A model generated the notes under the pieces. The model did no database searches and was not told the origin of the DNA. It was given only the letters and a program-made list of their open reading frames with translations. 6,872 nucleotides of DNA, from assembly GCA_013693915.1 (NCBI GenBank), contig CP059264.1:649362-656233 (forward strand), in the 5' to 3' direction. Origin of the DNA: Dechloromonas sp. GTDB lineage: Bacteria > Pseudomonadota > Gammaproteobacteria > Burkholderiales > Rhodocyclaceae. Shown one piece after another: positions 1 through 6,183 of this stretch (position 1 is the first letter of the stretch; every line of letters begins with the position of its first letter). Position numbers and translations under genes: made by a program.

Positions 1-738
1 CCCGGCCCCAACGGCCGCTCCGAGGTCCTGCTCCGCGGCGTCTGCCCGGATATCGGCCTCTTCGACCTGCGGGTGATCCATCCCCGAAGCCGACGCAGTT
101 CCGAGTTCGCGCTGCTTGCGGCGCTCGAGTTCGTTCAGTTTGTTAACGCGCGAGCCGGCGCCAACGGACCGGTCGTGCATGGCGTCAACGTCAGCCTTTC
201 GATCCCCCACGATGTGCGCAATTACGGTTGCGGATCGACACCTGTATGTGTGGCTTGCGACCGGCTGGTTGCTTCCGGCGTCGTGGTCGTCGCCGCTGCA
301 GGCAACCGCGGCTGGAACGAGCAGGAGATCGGCTTTGGTAACTTTGTCTTCTGTTCGATCACCGATCCCGGTAATGCTCAGGACGTGATCACCGTCGGCT
401 CTACCCATCGCCAGCGGCCGCACAGCTTCGGCATCAGCTACTTCTCGAGCCGCGGTCCAACCGGAGATGGCCGCCTCAAGCCCGATCTCGTGGCACCCGG
501 CGAGCAGATCCGCGGGCCAATCCGGGGTGGCGCGGACGACGAGCTGGACGGCACCAGCATGGCTGCGCCCTTCGTCAGCGGTGCTGCAGCGATGCTCCTC
601 GCGCGCCATCGCGAATTGCTCGGCAACCCTGCCCGCGTCAAGGAGATACTCTGCAGTAGCGCAACCGACCTCGGCCGGGAGCGTTACTTTCAAGGCCACG
701 GCTTGGTCGACGTGCTACGCGCTCTCCAGGCCGTCTAG
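1..738 (+). CDS. Subtilisin-like (S8) serine protease, C-terminal part (5' end outside window)
   Basis: The reading frame is open from base 1, so the gene starts to the left of the window; the GTG at 73 is internal and not a credible start. The visible 245 residues are the second half of a subtilase catalytic domain. Near visible residues 14-25 there is a GVCPDIGLFDLRV stretch, like the strand that follows the catalytic-His helix in this family. The oxyanion-hole Asn lies in VVAAAGN (codon 304-306), and the nucleophile Ser in GTSMAAP (codon 556-558). The catalytic Asp and His should be upstream, out of view. After the Ser helix the protein ends with a QGHGLVDV segment typical of the end of the S8 domain, so there is no C-terminal transmembrane anchor, pro-domain or repeat. 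Location cannot be judged without the N-terminus. It is followed after 44 bases by the MBL-fold gene on the same strand, which suggests one operon. The family assignment is firm; the substrate and role are unknown. Confidence 0.93.
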   Translation, partial: PGPNGRSEVLLRGVCPDIGLFDLRVIHPRSRRSSEFALLAALEFVQFVNARAGANGPVVHGVNVSLSIPHDVRNYGCGSTPVCVACDRLVASGVVVVAAAGNRGWNEQEIGFGNFVFCSITDPGNAQDVITVGSTHRQRPHSFGISYFSSRGPTGDGRLKPDLVAPGEQIRGPIRGGADDELDGTSMAAPFVSGAAAMLLARHRELLGNPARVKEILCSSATDLGRERYFQGHGLVDVLRALQAV

Positions 739-770
739 CGAGCCGGTACCACGCGATCGGCGAAGAGAAG

Positions 771-776
771 AAGGAG
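771..776 (+). promoter_or_regulatory. Ribosome binding site of the MBL-fold gene
   Basis: AAGGAG sits six bases upstream of the ATG at 783. It is a near-perfect Shine-Dalgarno sequence and fixes that start codon. It lies in the 44-base gap after the protease stop, so the MBL protein can be translated independently from the same message. Confidence 0.8.
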
Positions 777-782
777 ATCGCG

Positions 783-2078
783 ATGCTCTTCACCCTCGAA
801 CCCCTGCCGGCAGCAGAGGGGGACTGCCTGCTCCTGCATTGGGGCACAGCCGCCCAGCCGAAGCTCGCCGTTATCGACGGCGGCCCGGGCACCATCTGGG
901 AGACTAGCTTGCTGCCGCGCCTTGAGGAGATCGTCGATAGCCGCGATCTCCAGCAGCTCGCGATCGACCTCGTGATGGTGAGTCACGTCGACAACGACCA
1001 CATCGTCGGCGTCAAGAAACTCTTTCGGCGACTTAAGACCGAGATCGTTCAGGCGCTACCTGCTTCGCATCGGCTATTCGCGGTGAGGCGACTCTGGCAC
1101 AACACGTTCAATGATGTTCTCGACGATGCGATCGATAGCTACTACCAAACGCTCACCGCGGGGTTGCAGGCGAACGTGGGTGGTGCACCGAATCCGCTGC
1201 TTGAGGCGAGCCTTGCCCGGGCCTATCAGGATCGCCACGGAACTGGCGCCGAGGAGGCAGCCGACGTTGCCCATGACGTTGCCCTGATTCTCGCCGGCCA
1301 TGGCGAAGCGCGCGAGCTTCGCGACAGTCACGCCTTCCTGCGCAACGCCGGTCAGATCGCCCCGCTCAACAGTCCGTTTGAGAAAGACGGGCAGCCGACG
1401 CTGATCACCACCGAGGGCAACTCTGCGCCGCTCGTCTTCGCCGGCCTGACGATCAAGGTCATAGGCCCGCAAGAGGCCGAAATCAAGGCGCTGCAAGCCG
1501 AGTTCGACGCCTTCGTCCAGACTAGGGGCCTCACTGTCGAGGCGATGCTTGCTGCCTACTCGGACACGAGCGTGCCGAATCTTTCGAGCATCGTCTGCCT
1601 GGTCGAGAAGGACGGCAAGCGGATCCTGCTGACCGGCGATGCGCGCGGCGACAAGATCCGCAAAGGCCTGGAGGATGCGGACCTGCTCGTCGGCGGGAAG
1701 TTGTTCGTCGACGTCCTCAAGGTTCCGCACCACGGCAGTGATCGCAACCTGGCGAAGGATTTCTTCGACATGGTCATCGCCGACACCTACGTGCTCTCCG
1801 GTAACGGCAAGCACGGCAACCCTGAACGCGTCACCCTCGAATGGCTAACCGGATCCCGTAAGCCGGACCACAATTACACCATCGTCCTGACCTATCCGGT
1901 CGCCGAAATTGACATCGGGAGGAAGAAAGACGCGCTCCAGCATCACAGGAGCTGGGTGCCGGCCGAGCATTCGCTCGCCTCGCTAGTCGCCGAGCTGCGT
2001 CTGCAGGGCCACCAGTTCACCCTGGTCGAAGGCGCACCGTTCAAGATTGAACTTGGGGACGAGACCGCTGACTGGTGA
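783..2078 (+). CDS. ComEC-type metallo-beta-lactamase-fold hydrolase
   Basis: A 431-residue soluble protein with no signal peptide or membrane segment. The N-terminus has the typical opening strands of the fold (residues 11-34, GDCLLLHWG then VIDGG). The metal-binding motif SHVDNDH (residues 67-73) has Asp in place of the second His of HxHxDH, as in the hydrolase domain of ComEC/Rec2. Further metal-site candidates are Asp286 in LLTGDARGD, His316-His317 in LKVPHHGSD and His344 in SGNGKHGNP; these three blocks in this order are also ComEC-like. Between the first motif and residue ~215 lies a long, largely helical-looking insert, and LWHN at 104-107 may supply another metal ligand. The family includes nucleases and phosphodiesterases, but the substrate here cannot be read from sequence. 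Pairing with an S8 protease suggests an accessory or conflict-type operon (inference). GC is lower than in the minus-strand genes. The start is supported by AAGGAG at 771-776. Confidence 0.9.
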   Translation: MLFTLEPLPAAEGDCLLLHWGTAAQPKLAVIDGGPGTIWETSLLPRLEEIVDSRDLQQLAIDLVMVSHVDNDHIVGVKKLFRRLKTEIVQALPASHRLFAVRRLWHNTFNDVLDDAIDSYYQTLTAGLQANVGGAPNPLLEASLARAYQDRHGTGAEEAADVAHDVALILAGHGEARELRDSHAFLRNAGQIAPLNSPFEKDGQPTLITTEGNSAPLVFAGLTIKVIGPQEAEIKALQAEFDAFVQTRGLTVEAMLAAYSDTSVPNLSSIVCLVEKDGKRILLTGDARGDKIRKGLEDADLLVGGKLFVDVLKVPHHGSDRNLAKDFFDMVIADTYVLSGNGKHGNPERVTLEWLTGSRKPDHNYTIVLTYPVAEIDIGRKKDALQHHRSWVPAEHSLASLVAELRLQGHQFTLVEGAPFKIELGDETADW

Positions 2079-2175
2079 CGATGACGGAATCAATGCCGTC
2101 GCCTGGCGACTCGACACCCGCCGCACCAGAGCGTAGACGTGTTTGAGGATCAGCAGCTCGTTGCAATCTGCACCT

Positions 2176-2211
2176 GAAGCCGCCTTGGTTCTGATCGCAG
2201 AACCAGGCTTC
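2176..2211. terminator. Bulged hairpin between convergent genes, probable bidirectional terminator
   Basis: TGGTTCTG (2186-2193) pairs perfectly with CAGAACCA (2198-2205) around an ATCG loop. GAAGCC (2176-2181) pairs with GGCTTC (2206-2211) below a four-base one-sided bulge, giving 14 base pairs in all. The hairpin lies in the 168-base gap where the + strand MBL gene and the - strand carbonic-anhydrase-like gene converge, the expected place for a shared terminator. No clear T-run follows on either side, so classical Rho-independent termination is not assured. It may instead act as an RNA 3'-end stabiliser. The rest of the gap, 2079-2246, holds no supportable gene. Confidence 0.45.
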
Positions 2212-2246
2212 ACCGACTTGACGGGGTATTGGCAACCTTCCGGAAT

Positions 2247-3320
2247 TCAGGCGCCGATCAATTCCAGGTTCCTTGACCGCCAGTCGAGAACGGCGGTGCG
2301 GGTGGTCATCCTTCCCGCGAGTTCGGGAAATTCCTCGCTGACCACGTCGGCGGCGAAGCGGGAGAGGAAGCGCGACTTCATTTCGGCGCGCGCCCGGTCG
2401 ACGCCGATTTCGTCGTAGGGGACCGAGGCGAGCAGCAGGAAGCCGTCGCTCGGGATGCGCCCGGCTTCCATGTTGCTCTGGATGATGCCGGCGGCCTTGC
2501 GGATGGGGTCGCCGAGATTGGGGCTGTAGGGGCCGATGATCAGCGCGAGGTTGGGCGTGTGCAGGAAGTCGAAGCCGCGGCCGACGCAGATCACCCATTC
2601 GCGGTGCTCGATGTCAAGCAGGCGTTCGTTGCGCGCCGCCTGCTCGCGGACCAGCGCGATGTGATCGAGATTGCCGCGCAGCAGCGGCAGCAGGTCGGCG
2701 CGCATCTGCGCCGGCATGTCGGGGAGCAGGGCGGCCAGCCGCGGTTCGAGCGTGGCGAGGTCGGCGGCGGCGAGGCCGGCGAGGTCGAGCACGGTGCCGT
2801 CGCTGCCGTGGATGGCCAGGGCTTCGTCGTCGGTCTCGAAGCCGCAGACCAGCGGATAGACGGTGCCGTGGCCGCTGCCGAAGATGTGCTCCACCTGGCG
2901 ACGGATGTCCTTGGTGTGAGCGATGGCGGCGGCGGTGTCGTAATTGAAGCCGGCACATCCGCGCCTGGGATTGCCCCTTGACCAGTGGTAGGTGATGAGG
3001 AACAGCACGCGGCGCCCGGTGCCGATCATGCGCAGGACATGGTGGGCCAGCACCTCGCCGAGGTGCGGCCAGCCGAGGTCGAAGATGCCGCCCAGGTTGC
3101 GAAAGGGCATCAGGATGCCGGTTGGGGTGTGGGTGGCGAAAGGGATGTTGATGCGGCCGTCCATGCACTTGAGGACCGCGATGGCGGTCGGGTGCTCGGC
3201 GAGATAGCGCTCGCGCGCCAGCCAGGCTTCCGGCCCGCGAAAGGTTTCGCCATGGCGGCGGGCGAGATCGAAGAGCCAGTCGATACGCTCGGCGATCGTT
3301 CGGTTGTGGATGTCGTTCAT
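2247..3320 (-). CDS. Carbonic-anhydrase-like protein resembling carboxysomal CsoSCA
   Basis: A 357-residue soluble protein. Residues 1-45 look helical. They are followed by KCMDGR (Cys52, Asp54, Arg56), which matches the CxDxR zinc-ligand and Asp-Arg dyad of beta-type carbonic anhydrases. Sixty residues later come YHWSRGNPRRGC (His112, Cys122), the expected second and third zinc ligands. In ordinary beta enzymes these two are only three residues apart (HxxC). The roughly ten-residue spacing is instead what I recall for the carboxysome shell enzyme CsoSCA. The C-terminal half (WVICVGRGFDFL near 240-250, then a GPYSPNLGDPIRKAAG segment) could correspond to the degenerate second half of CsoSCA. 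At 357 residues it is shorter than CsoSCA (about 500). The expected activity is CO2/bicarbonate interconversion, unproven. The start is the ATG at 3320, preceded by GGAGGGG; an in-frame TTG at 3347 lacks this support. The last gene of the minus-strand block, it lies 189 bases after the protease and may be transcribed separately. Confidence 0.78.
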   Translation of the reverse strand: MNDIHNRTIAERIDWLFDLARRHGETFRGPEAWLARERYLAEHPTAIAVLKCMDGRINIPFATHTPTGILMPFRNLGGIFDLGWPHLGEVLAHHVLRMIGTGRRVLFLITYHWSRGNPRRGCAGFNYDTAAAIAHTKDIRRQVEHIFGSGHGTVYPLVCGFETDDEALAIHGSDGTVLDLAGLAAADLATLEPRLAALLPDMPAQMRADLLPLLRGNLDHIALVREQAARNERLLDIEHREWVICVGRGFDFLHTPNLALIIGPYSPNLGDPIRKAAGIIQSNMEAGRIPSDGFLLLASVPYDEIGVDRARAEMKSRFLSRFAADVVSEEFPELAGRMTTRTAVLDWRSRNLELIGA

Positions 3321-3322
3321 GT

Positions 3323-3329
3323 CCCCTCC
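3323..3329 (-). promoter_or_regulatory. Ribosome binding site of the carbonic-anhydrase-like gene
   Basis: On the minus strand GGAGGGG ends two bases before the ATG at 3320; counted from its GGAGG core the spacer is four bases. It selects the ATG at 3320 over the in-frame TTG at 3347, which lies upstream of this site. I see no clear sigma-70 promoter in the 3321-3509 gap. The TTGACT on the minus strand near 3420 has no matching -10 box at 16-18 bases. Confidence 0.65.
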
Positions 3330-3487
3330 GGCACGGCTTGATGGCAATCCTGCAGCGTGGATCGTCGTCGCGGTCGATGGCGCCGCGATTCGTCATTGGT
3401 TCCCTTTTACCGTCGACCGCAGTCAATGCCAAGCCCGGCGACGGGGAACGGTTGGCGCCGGCTGCCGACGTTCCGCGGCCGTGATCG

Positions 3488-3512
3488 TGACGCCTTCCGG
3501 CAACCGGCGTCA
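3488..3512. terminator. Possible hairpin overlapping the protease stop codon
   Basis: TGACGCC (3488-3494) and GGCGTCA (3506-3512) are perfect inverted copies separated by 11 bases. On the minus strand the second arm includes the TGA stop of the serine protease gene. A competing CCGG/CCGG pairing occupies the loop. There is no T-run, so this could be a weak terminator or attenuation point before the carbonic-anhydrase-like gene, or chance in GC-rich DNA. Confidence 0.25.
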
Positions 3513-4241
3513 GCGCTCGCTCAGGGTCAGCAGGATGTCGGCGTACCAGGCGCAGTTCAGTCCCAGCGCCTCGTCCAGCTTCAGGTCGCGGGTTCCGACA
3601 TCGAGGCGTGCCGAATGGACGCCGAGCAGCATCCACGGCAGGTCGCCATGCCCCGGATTCCCGTCCGGCACGCGCATGACGACCGGCGCGCCGCTGGTTC
3701 CGCGGTGGGTTCGCGCATCGGTCAGGAAATACCCTTCGCCCTGGAAGCGCAGCCCGAACGACGAGGCGATGACCGCCTGGCGAACCACGGGCATGTGGTG
3801 CAGCGTGTCGTGAAAACCGAGCGGGAAGCCCACCACCAGCAGCGAAGTGCCGACCTCGACCTGATCCAGCCGGTTCAGCAGGTGCTGCGGGGTGAAGGCG
3901 CGGAAGACCGCCGTTTCGGGGAGCGCCGGACGTTCGATTTCGATCGCCGCCACGTCGATTTCGCCTGCCGCATCGAGACCCTGCCGCCAGAGGCTCTTGC
4001 CGTTCCGGTACAGGGGAATCGAGAAGCCGGTGGATCGGGCCATGTTGTCGGGGTCGATGTGCAGTTCGACCTCGATGCGGTCGGGGAAATGCCGGCTCGG
4101 CTCGTCGATCATGACATGCCGGCTGGTCACCAGAAAGAGGCGGTGATCGCGCTCGAAGAAGAAGCCGCTGGCGTTCGTCAGCGGCCTCTGTCCGTCGAAA
4201 GTGCAGATGCGTGCGGCCGCCAGCAGAACGGGTTCGATCAT
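3510..4241 (-). CDS. Trypsin-like serine protease, stand-alone domain
   Basis: A 243-residue protein with a complete chymotrypsin-fold catalytic triad. His42 is in LVTSRHV after a SGFFFE strand, Asp96 is in EIDVAAIEI, and Ser183 is in HRGTSGAPVV. VVGFPLGFHD (136-145) and the LGVHSARL strand after the nucleophile (206-213) are typical of HtrA/Trypsin_2-type bacterial peptidases. Unlike DegP/DegS it has no PDZ domain, no signal peptide and no membrane anchor, so a cytoplasmic location is likely. Its role is unknown; processing or quality control of a neighbour's product is possible but unproven. The ATG at 4241 is chosen, 14 bases after the atuA stop. A GTG at 4259 would add six residues and overlap that stop as GTGA, the pattern of translational coupling. 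Neither start has a strong Shine-Dalgarno, so translation probably depends on ribosomes finishing atuA. An all-proteolytically-dead variant is unlikely given the intact triad. Confidence 0.87.
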   Translation of the reverse strand: MIEPVLLAAARICTFDGQRPLTNASGFFFERDHRLFLVTSRHVMIDEPSRHFPDRIEVELHIDPDNMARSTGFSIPLYRNGKSLWRQGLDAAGEIDVAAIEIERPALPETAVFRAFTPQHLLNRLDQVEVGTSLLVVGFPLGFHDTLHHMPVVRQAVIASSFGLRFQGEGYFLTDARTHRGTSGAPVVMRVPDGNPGHGDLPWMLLGVHSARLDVGTRDLKLDEALGLNCAWYADILLTLSER

Positions 4242-4255
4242 TCGCTTCGATCCCG

Positions 4256-6079
4256 TCACACGTGCCCGGTGCCGAGGACGCCGCCCAGCCGGCGGGCCAG
4301 TTCCGGCGGCACCGCGACCGGCATGTCGAGCAGCATCTGGGCCATGCCCTTGCCCAGCGGGTCGAGGCGCATCGATGCCGTGCCGCCGCCATCGAGGGCG
4401 TCATGCAGGACGAAATTGCAGGCGTGCAGACCGGGCACCCGATAGCGCACGACGTCTCCGGCAACAAGATGGGCAAAATACGCCTTGACCCTGGCGGGCG
4501 TCAGTTGCTCCAGGATGATCGGCAGGAACTCCGGCTCGCGGGCAATGACGCCGATGTTGGCGAGGTTTCCCTTGTCGCCGCTGCGCGCATAGGCAAGCCG
4601 CACGAGCGGCAGGTAAAGCGCATCGGCATCCGGGGTAAAGGCGATATTCTCCGGAGCGGGAGCAGGGGTATCCGGCCTGAAACCGCCGTCGACCGCGACA
4701 GTGACCGCTGTTGACTCGCCGTCGAGTCTGACGCGAATGGCGACCTCGCACTTGGGCAGGGTGAACGCGAACTGCTTGATCAGCGCCGAGGGGGACGGCC
4801 GCCCCAGGGCCGGGCCGGTCGTTCCCGGCGACCAGGAGGTTCCCGCCGGGGCGATTTCGCGGGCGAAGAGGTCGAGGGCCTGGCGGCTCGCATGATCGAC
4901 GACGACGCGCAGCATCACTTCGCGCGTATTTCCTGCCCGCGAATGCGGGCCGTAGATGCTTTCGGCGCCGATCACCTCGACCTGCGTGGCGCTGAAATCG
5001 GGCAATCCGGCCCTGGCGAGCAGGGCCCGCGTACGCTCGATGATTGCCGCGCCGGTGCGCCGCGCCTTGGCGGCCGCGTCGATGCCGATGATGACCAGCA
5101 TGCCGTTGCAGCGGAACCCGTCCATCCAGGTCGCCGAGACCTTGTACGACGCGGTCGGCGGCAGGCCGCGCGCGCCGGCGACCGCGACCCGGTCGGCGCC
5201 GACCTGCGCGACGCGGACATTGCGGAAATCGCAGACGACGTCGGGCAGGACGTAGGCGCCGGGGTCGCCGATCTCGTACAGCACCTGCTCGGCGACCGCC
5301 GCGGCGAGAACGCGCCCGCCCGTCGCTGCGGGCTTGGCAACGACGAAGGTCCCGTCGGCGTGGCACTCGATGACCGGGTAGCCGATGTTCGCCCAGTCCG
5401 GGATCTGCTCCCAGTCGGTATGCAGGCCGCCGGTCGCCTGCGCGCCGCATTCGATGACGTGGCCGGCAAGGCTGCCGGCGGCCAGCAGATCGTGGTCGCC
5501 CGGCGACCAGCCGAATTCGTGGATCAGCGGGCCCAGCGTCACCGCGCTGTCGACACAACGCCCGGTGATGACCACGTCGGCGCCCGCGGCGAGTGCCTGC
5601 GCGATGGGGAAGGCGCCGAGGTAGGCGTTGGCGGAAAGGATGCGCTCGGGAAGCGGGGCGCCGGTGAACATGTCCCGCTGCCCCGACTCGCGCAACGCCG
5701 GAATCTTCCCGCTGACATCGTCGCCCTCGACCACGGCAATCTTCAGGGCGATTCCCATTTCGCGCGCCAGGCTGGCCAGGGCGTCGGCGCAGCCCTGCGG
5801 ATTGATGCCGCCGGCGTTGCTGACGACCTTGATTCCGCGTGCCGCGACATCGGGCAGGACGCTCTTCATGGCGACCTCGACGAAGTCGGTCGCGTAGCCC
5901 AGTTCCGGATTACGGCTGCGCGCCGAGGCGAGGATCGCCATGGTCAACTCGGCGAGGTAGTCGAACACCAGGTAGTCGATCGCGCCGCTGCCGACCAGTT
6001 GCGGGGCCGCGACCGAACTGTCGCCCCAGAACCCCGAAGCGCCGCCGATGCGGACGATCCTGCCGGGCGTCGCCGTCAT
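4256..6079 (-). CDS. atuA: AtuA family protein (acyclic terpene utilization)
   Basis: A 607-residue protein. The N-terminal domain opens with VRIGGASGFWGDS (residues 9-21) followed by DYLVFDYLAELTMAIL, the signature of the AtuA family (formerly DUF1446). KVVSNAGGINP (84-94), ADVVITGRCVDSAVTLGP (167-184) and WSPGDHDLLA are further conserved blocks. The C-terminal ferredoxin-like AtuA domain begins near 488 and carries LAYARSGDKGNLANIG (496-511). Length is as expected for two-domain members. AtuA is required for citronellol/geraniol breakdown in Pseudomonas, yet its biochemical reaction is not established; family members also occur in other acyl-CoA catabolic clusters. Here it follows a biotin carboxylase subunit, which supports a role in isoprenoid or branched acyl-CoA degradation. 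The ATG at 6079 overlaps the stop of a 22-codon ORF as ATGA. An in-frame ATG at 6103 is an alternative start. A longer frame reaching back towards 6667 runs antisense-like through the carboxylase and is not real. Confidence 0.92.
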   Translation of the reverse strand: MTATPGRIVRIGGASGFWGDSSVAAPQLVGSGAIDYLVFDYLAELTMAILASARSRNPELGYATDFVEVAMKSVLPDVAARGIKVVSNAGGINPQGCADALASLAREMGIALKIAVVEGDDVSGKIPALRESGQRDMFTGAPLPERILSANAYLGAFPIAQALAAGADVVITGRCVDSAVTLGPLIHEFGWSPGDHDLLAAGSLAGHVIECGAQATGGLHTDWEQIPDWANIGYPVIECHADGTFVVAKPAATGGRVLAAAVAEQVLYEIGDPGAYVLPDVVCDFRNVRVAQVGADRVAVAGARGLPPTASYKVSATWMDGFRCNGMLVIIGIDAAAKARRTGAAIIERTRALLARAGLPDFSATQVEVIGAESIYGPHSRAGNTREVMLRVVVDHASRQALDLFAREIAPAGTSWSPGTTGPALGRPSPSALIKQFAFTLPKCEVAIRVRLDGESTAVTVAVDGGFRPDTPAPAPENIAFTPDADALYLPLVRLAYARSGDKGNLANIGVIAREPEFLPIILEQLTPARVKAYFAHLVAGDVVRYRVPGLHACNFVLHDALDGGGTASMRLDPLGKGMAQMLLDMPVAVPPELARRLGGVLGTGHV

Positions 6080-6144
6080 GGCCTTGTCCACTGCACGGCC
6101 CATTCCGGTTCGCGTCCTTTCACCATTGCTGCGAGGGCTTCCAT
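6076..6144 (-). CDS. 22-codon ORF coupled to atuA: leader peptide or gene remnant
   Basis: An ATG at 6144 begins 22 sense codons ending in a TGA at 6078-6076, which overlaps the atuA ATG (6079-6077) as ATGA. A GGAGGAAA Shine-Dalgarno lies six bases upstream, the best ribosome binding site in this operon, while the atuA start itself has only a weak ACAAGG close by. The natural reading is that ribosomes load here and reinitiate at atuA. The peptide begins MEALAAMVKGREPEW and has a second Trp four residues later. The KGREPEW stretch resembles the extreme C-terminus of enoyl-CoA hydratase (crotonase) proteins, which often end in a KRxPxW-like sequence, and such hydratases are usual members of atu and liu operons. 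It may therefore be the leftover end of a deleted hydratase gene. It is in the same frame as the carboxylase, 39 bases after its stop. Translation is probable; function is unknown. Confidence 0.42.
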   Translation of the reverse strand: MEALAAMVKGREPEWAVQWTRP

Positions 6145-6150
6145 CCTGCC

Positions 6151-6158
6151 TTTCCTCC
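6151..6158 (-). promoter_or_regulatory. Strong ribosome binding site ahead of the 22-codon ORF and atuA
   Basis: On the minus strand GGAGGAAA runs from 6158 to 6151, six bases before the ATG at 6144. It is too far (about 70 bases) from the atuA ATG at 6079 to serve it directly, which argues that the small ORF is translated and that atuA is reached by coupling. Confidence 0.6.
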
Positions 6159-6183
6159 GGTCGCTCCGTGCCGCCCGCCGCGC

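Noticed and set aside
1074..1814. A 246-codon minus-strand frame opposite the MBL gene
   Set aside because: Entirely inside the MBL coding sequence, with no motif or start signal. The + strand frame has all the MBL metal motifs.
1983..2213. A 76-codon minus-strand frame across the convergent gap, reading NELLILKHVYALVRR in the middle
   Set aside because: It overlaps the end of the MBL gene, has no Shine-Dalgarno and matches no family I recognise. It might be a decayed fragment, but I cannot support a gene call.
3400..3425. TTGACT on the minus strand in the gap before the carbonic-anhydrase-like gene as a -35 promoter box
   Set aside because: No acceptable -10 hexamer lies 16-18 bases downstream; the nearest AT-rich run (TAAAAG) is only about 11 bases away.
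3357..4445. Long + strand open frame (362 codons) opposite the trypsin-like protease and the end of atuA
   Set aside because: Its translation is Arg/Gln/Ala/Val-rich with no family resemblance, and the opposite strand carries two clear protein families. Such frames are common antisense to high-GC genes.
2614..4476. A 620-codon minus-strand frame spanning the carbonic-anhydrase-like gene, the protease and the end of atuA
   Set aside because: Arg/Pro/His-rich out-of-frame shadow. The real genes in the other frame carry intact catalytic motifs and ribosome binding sites.
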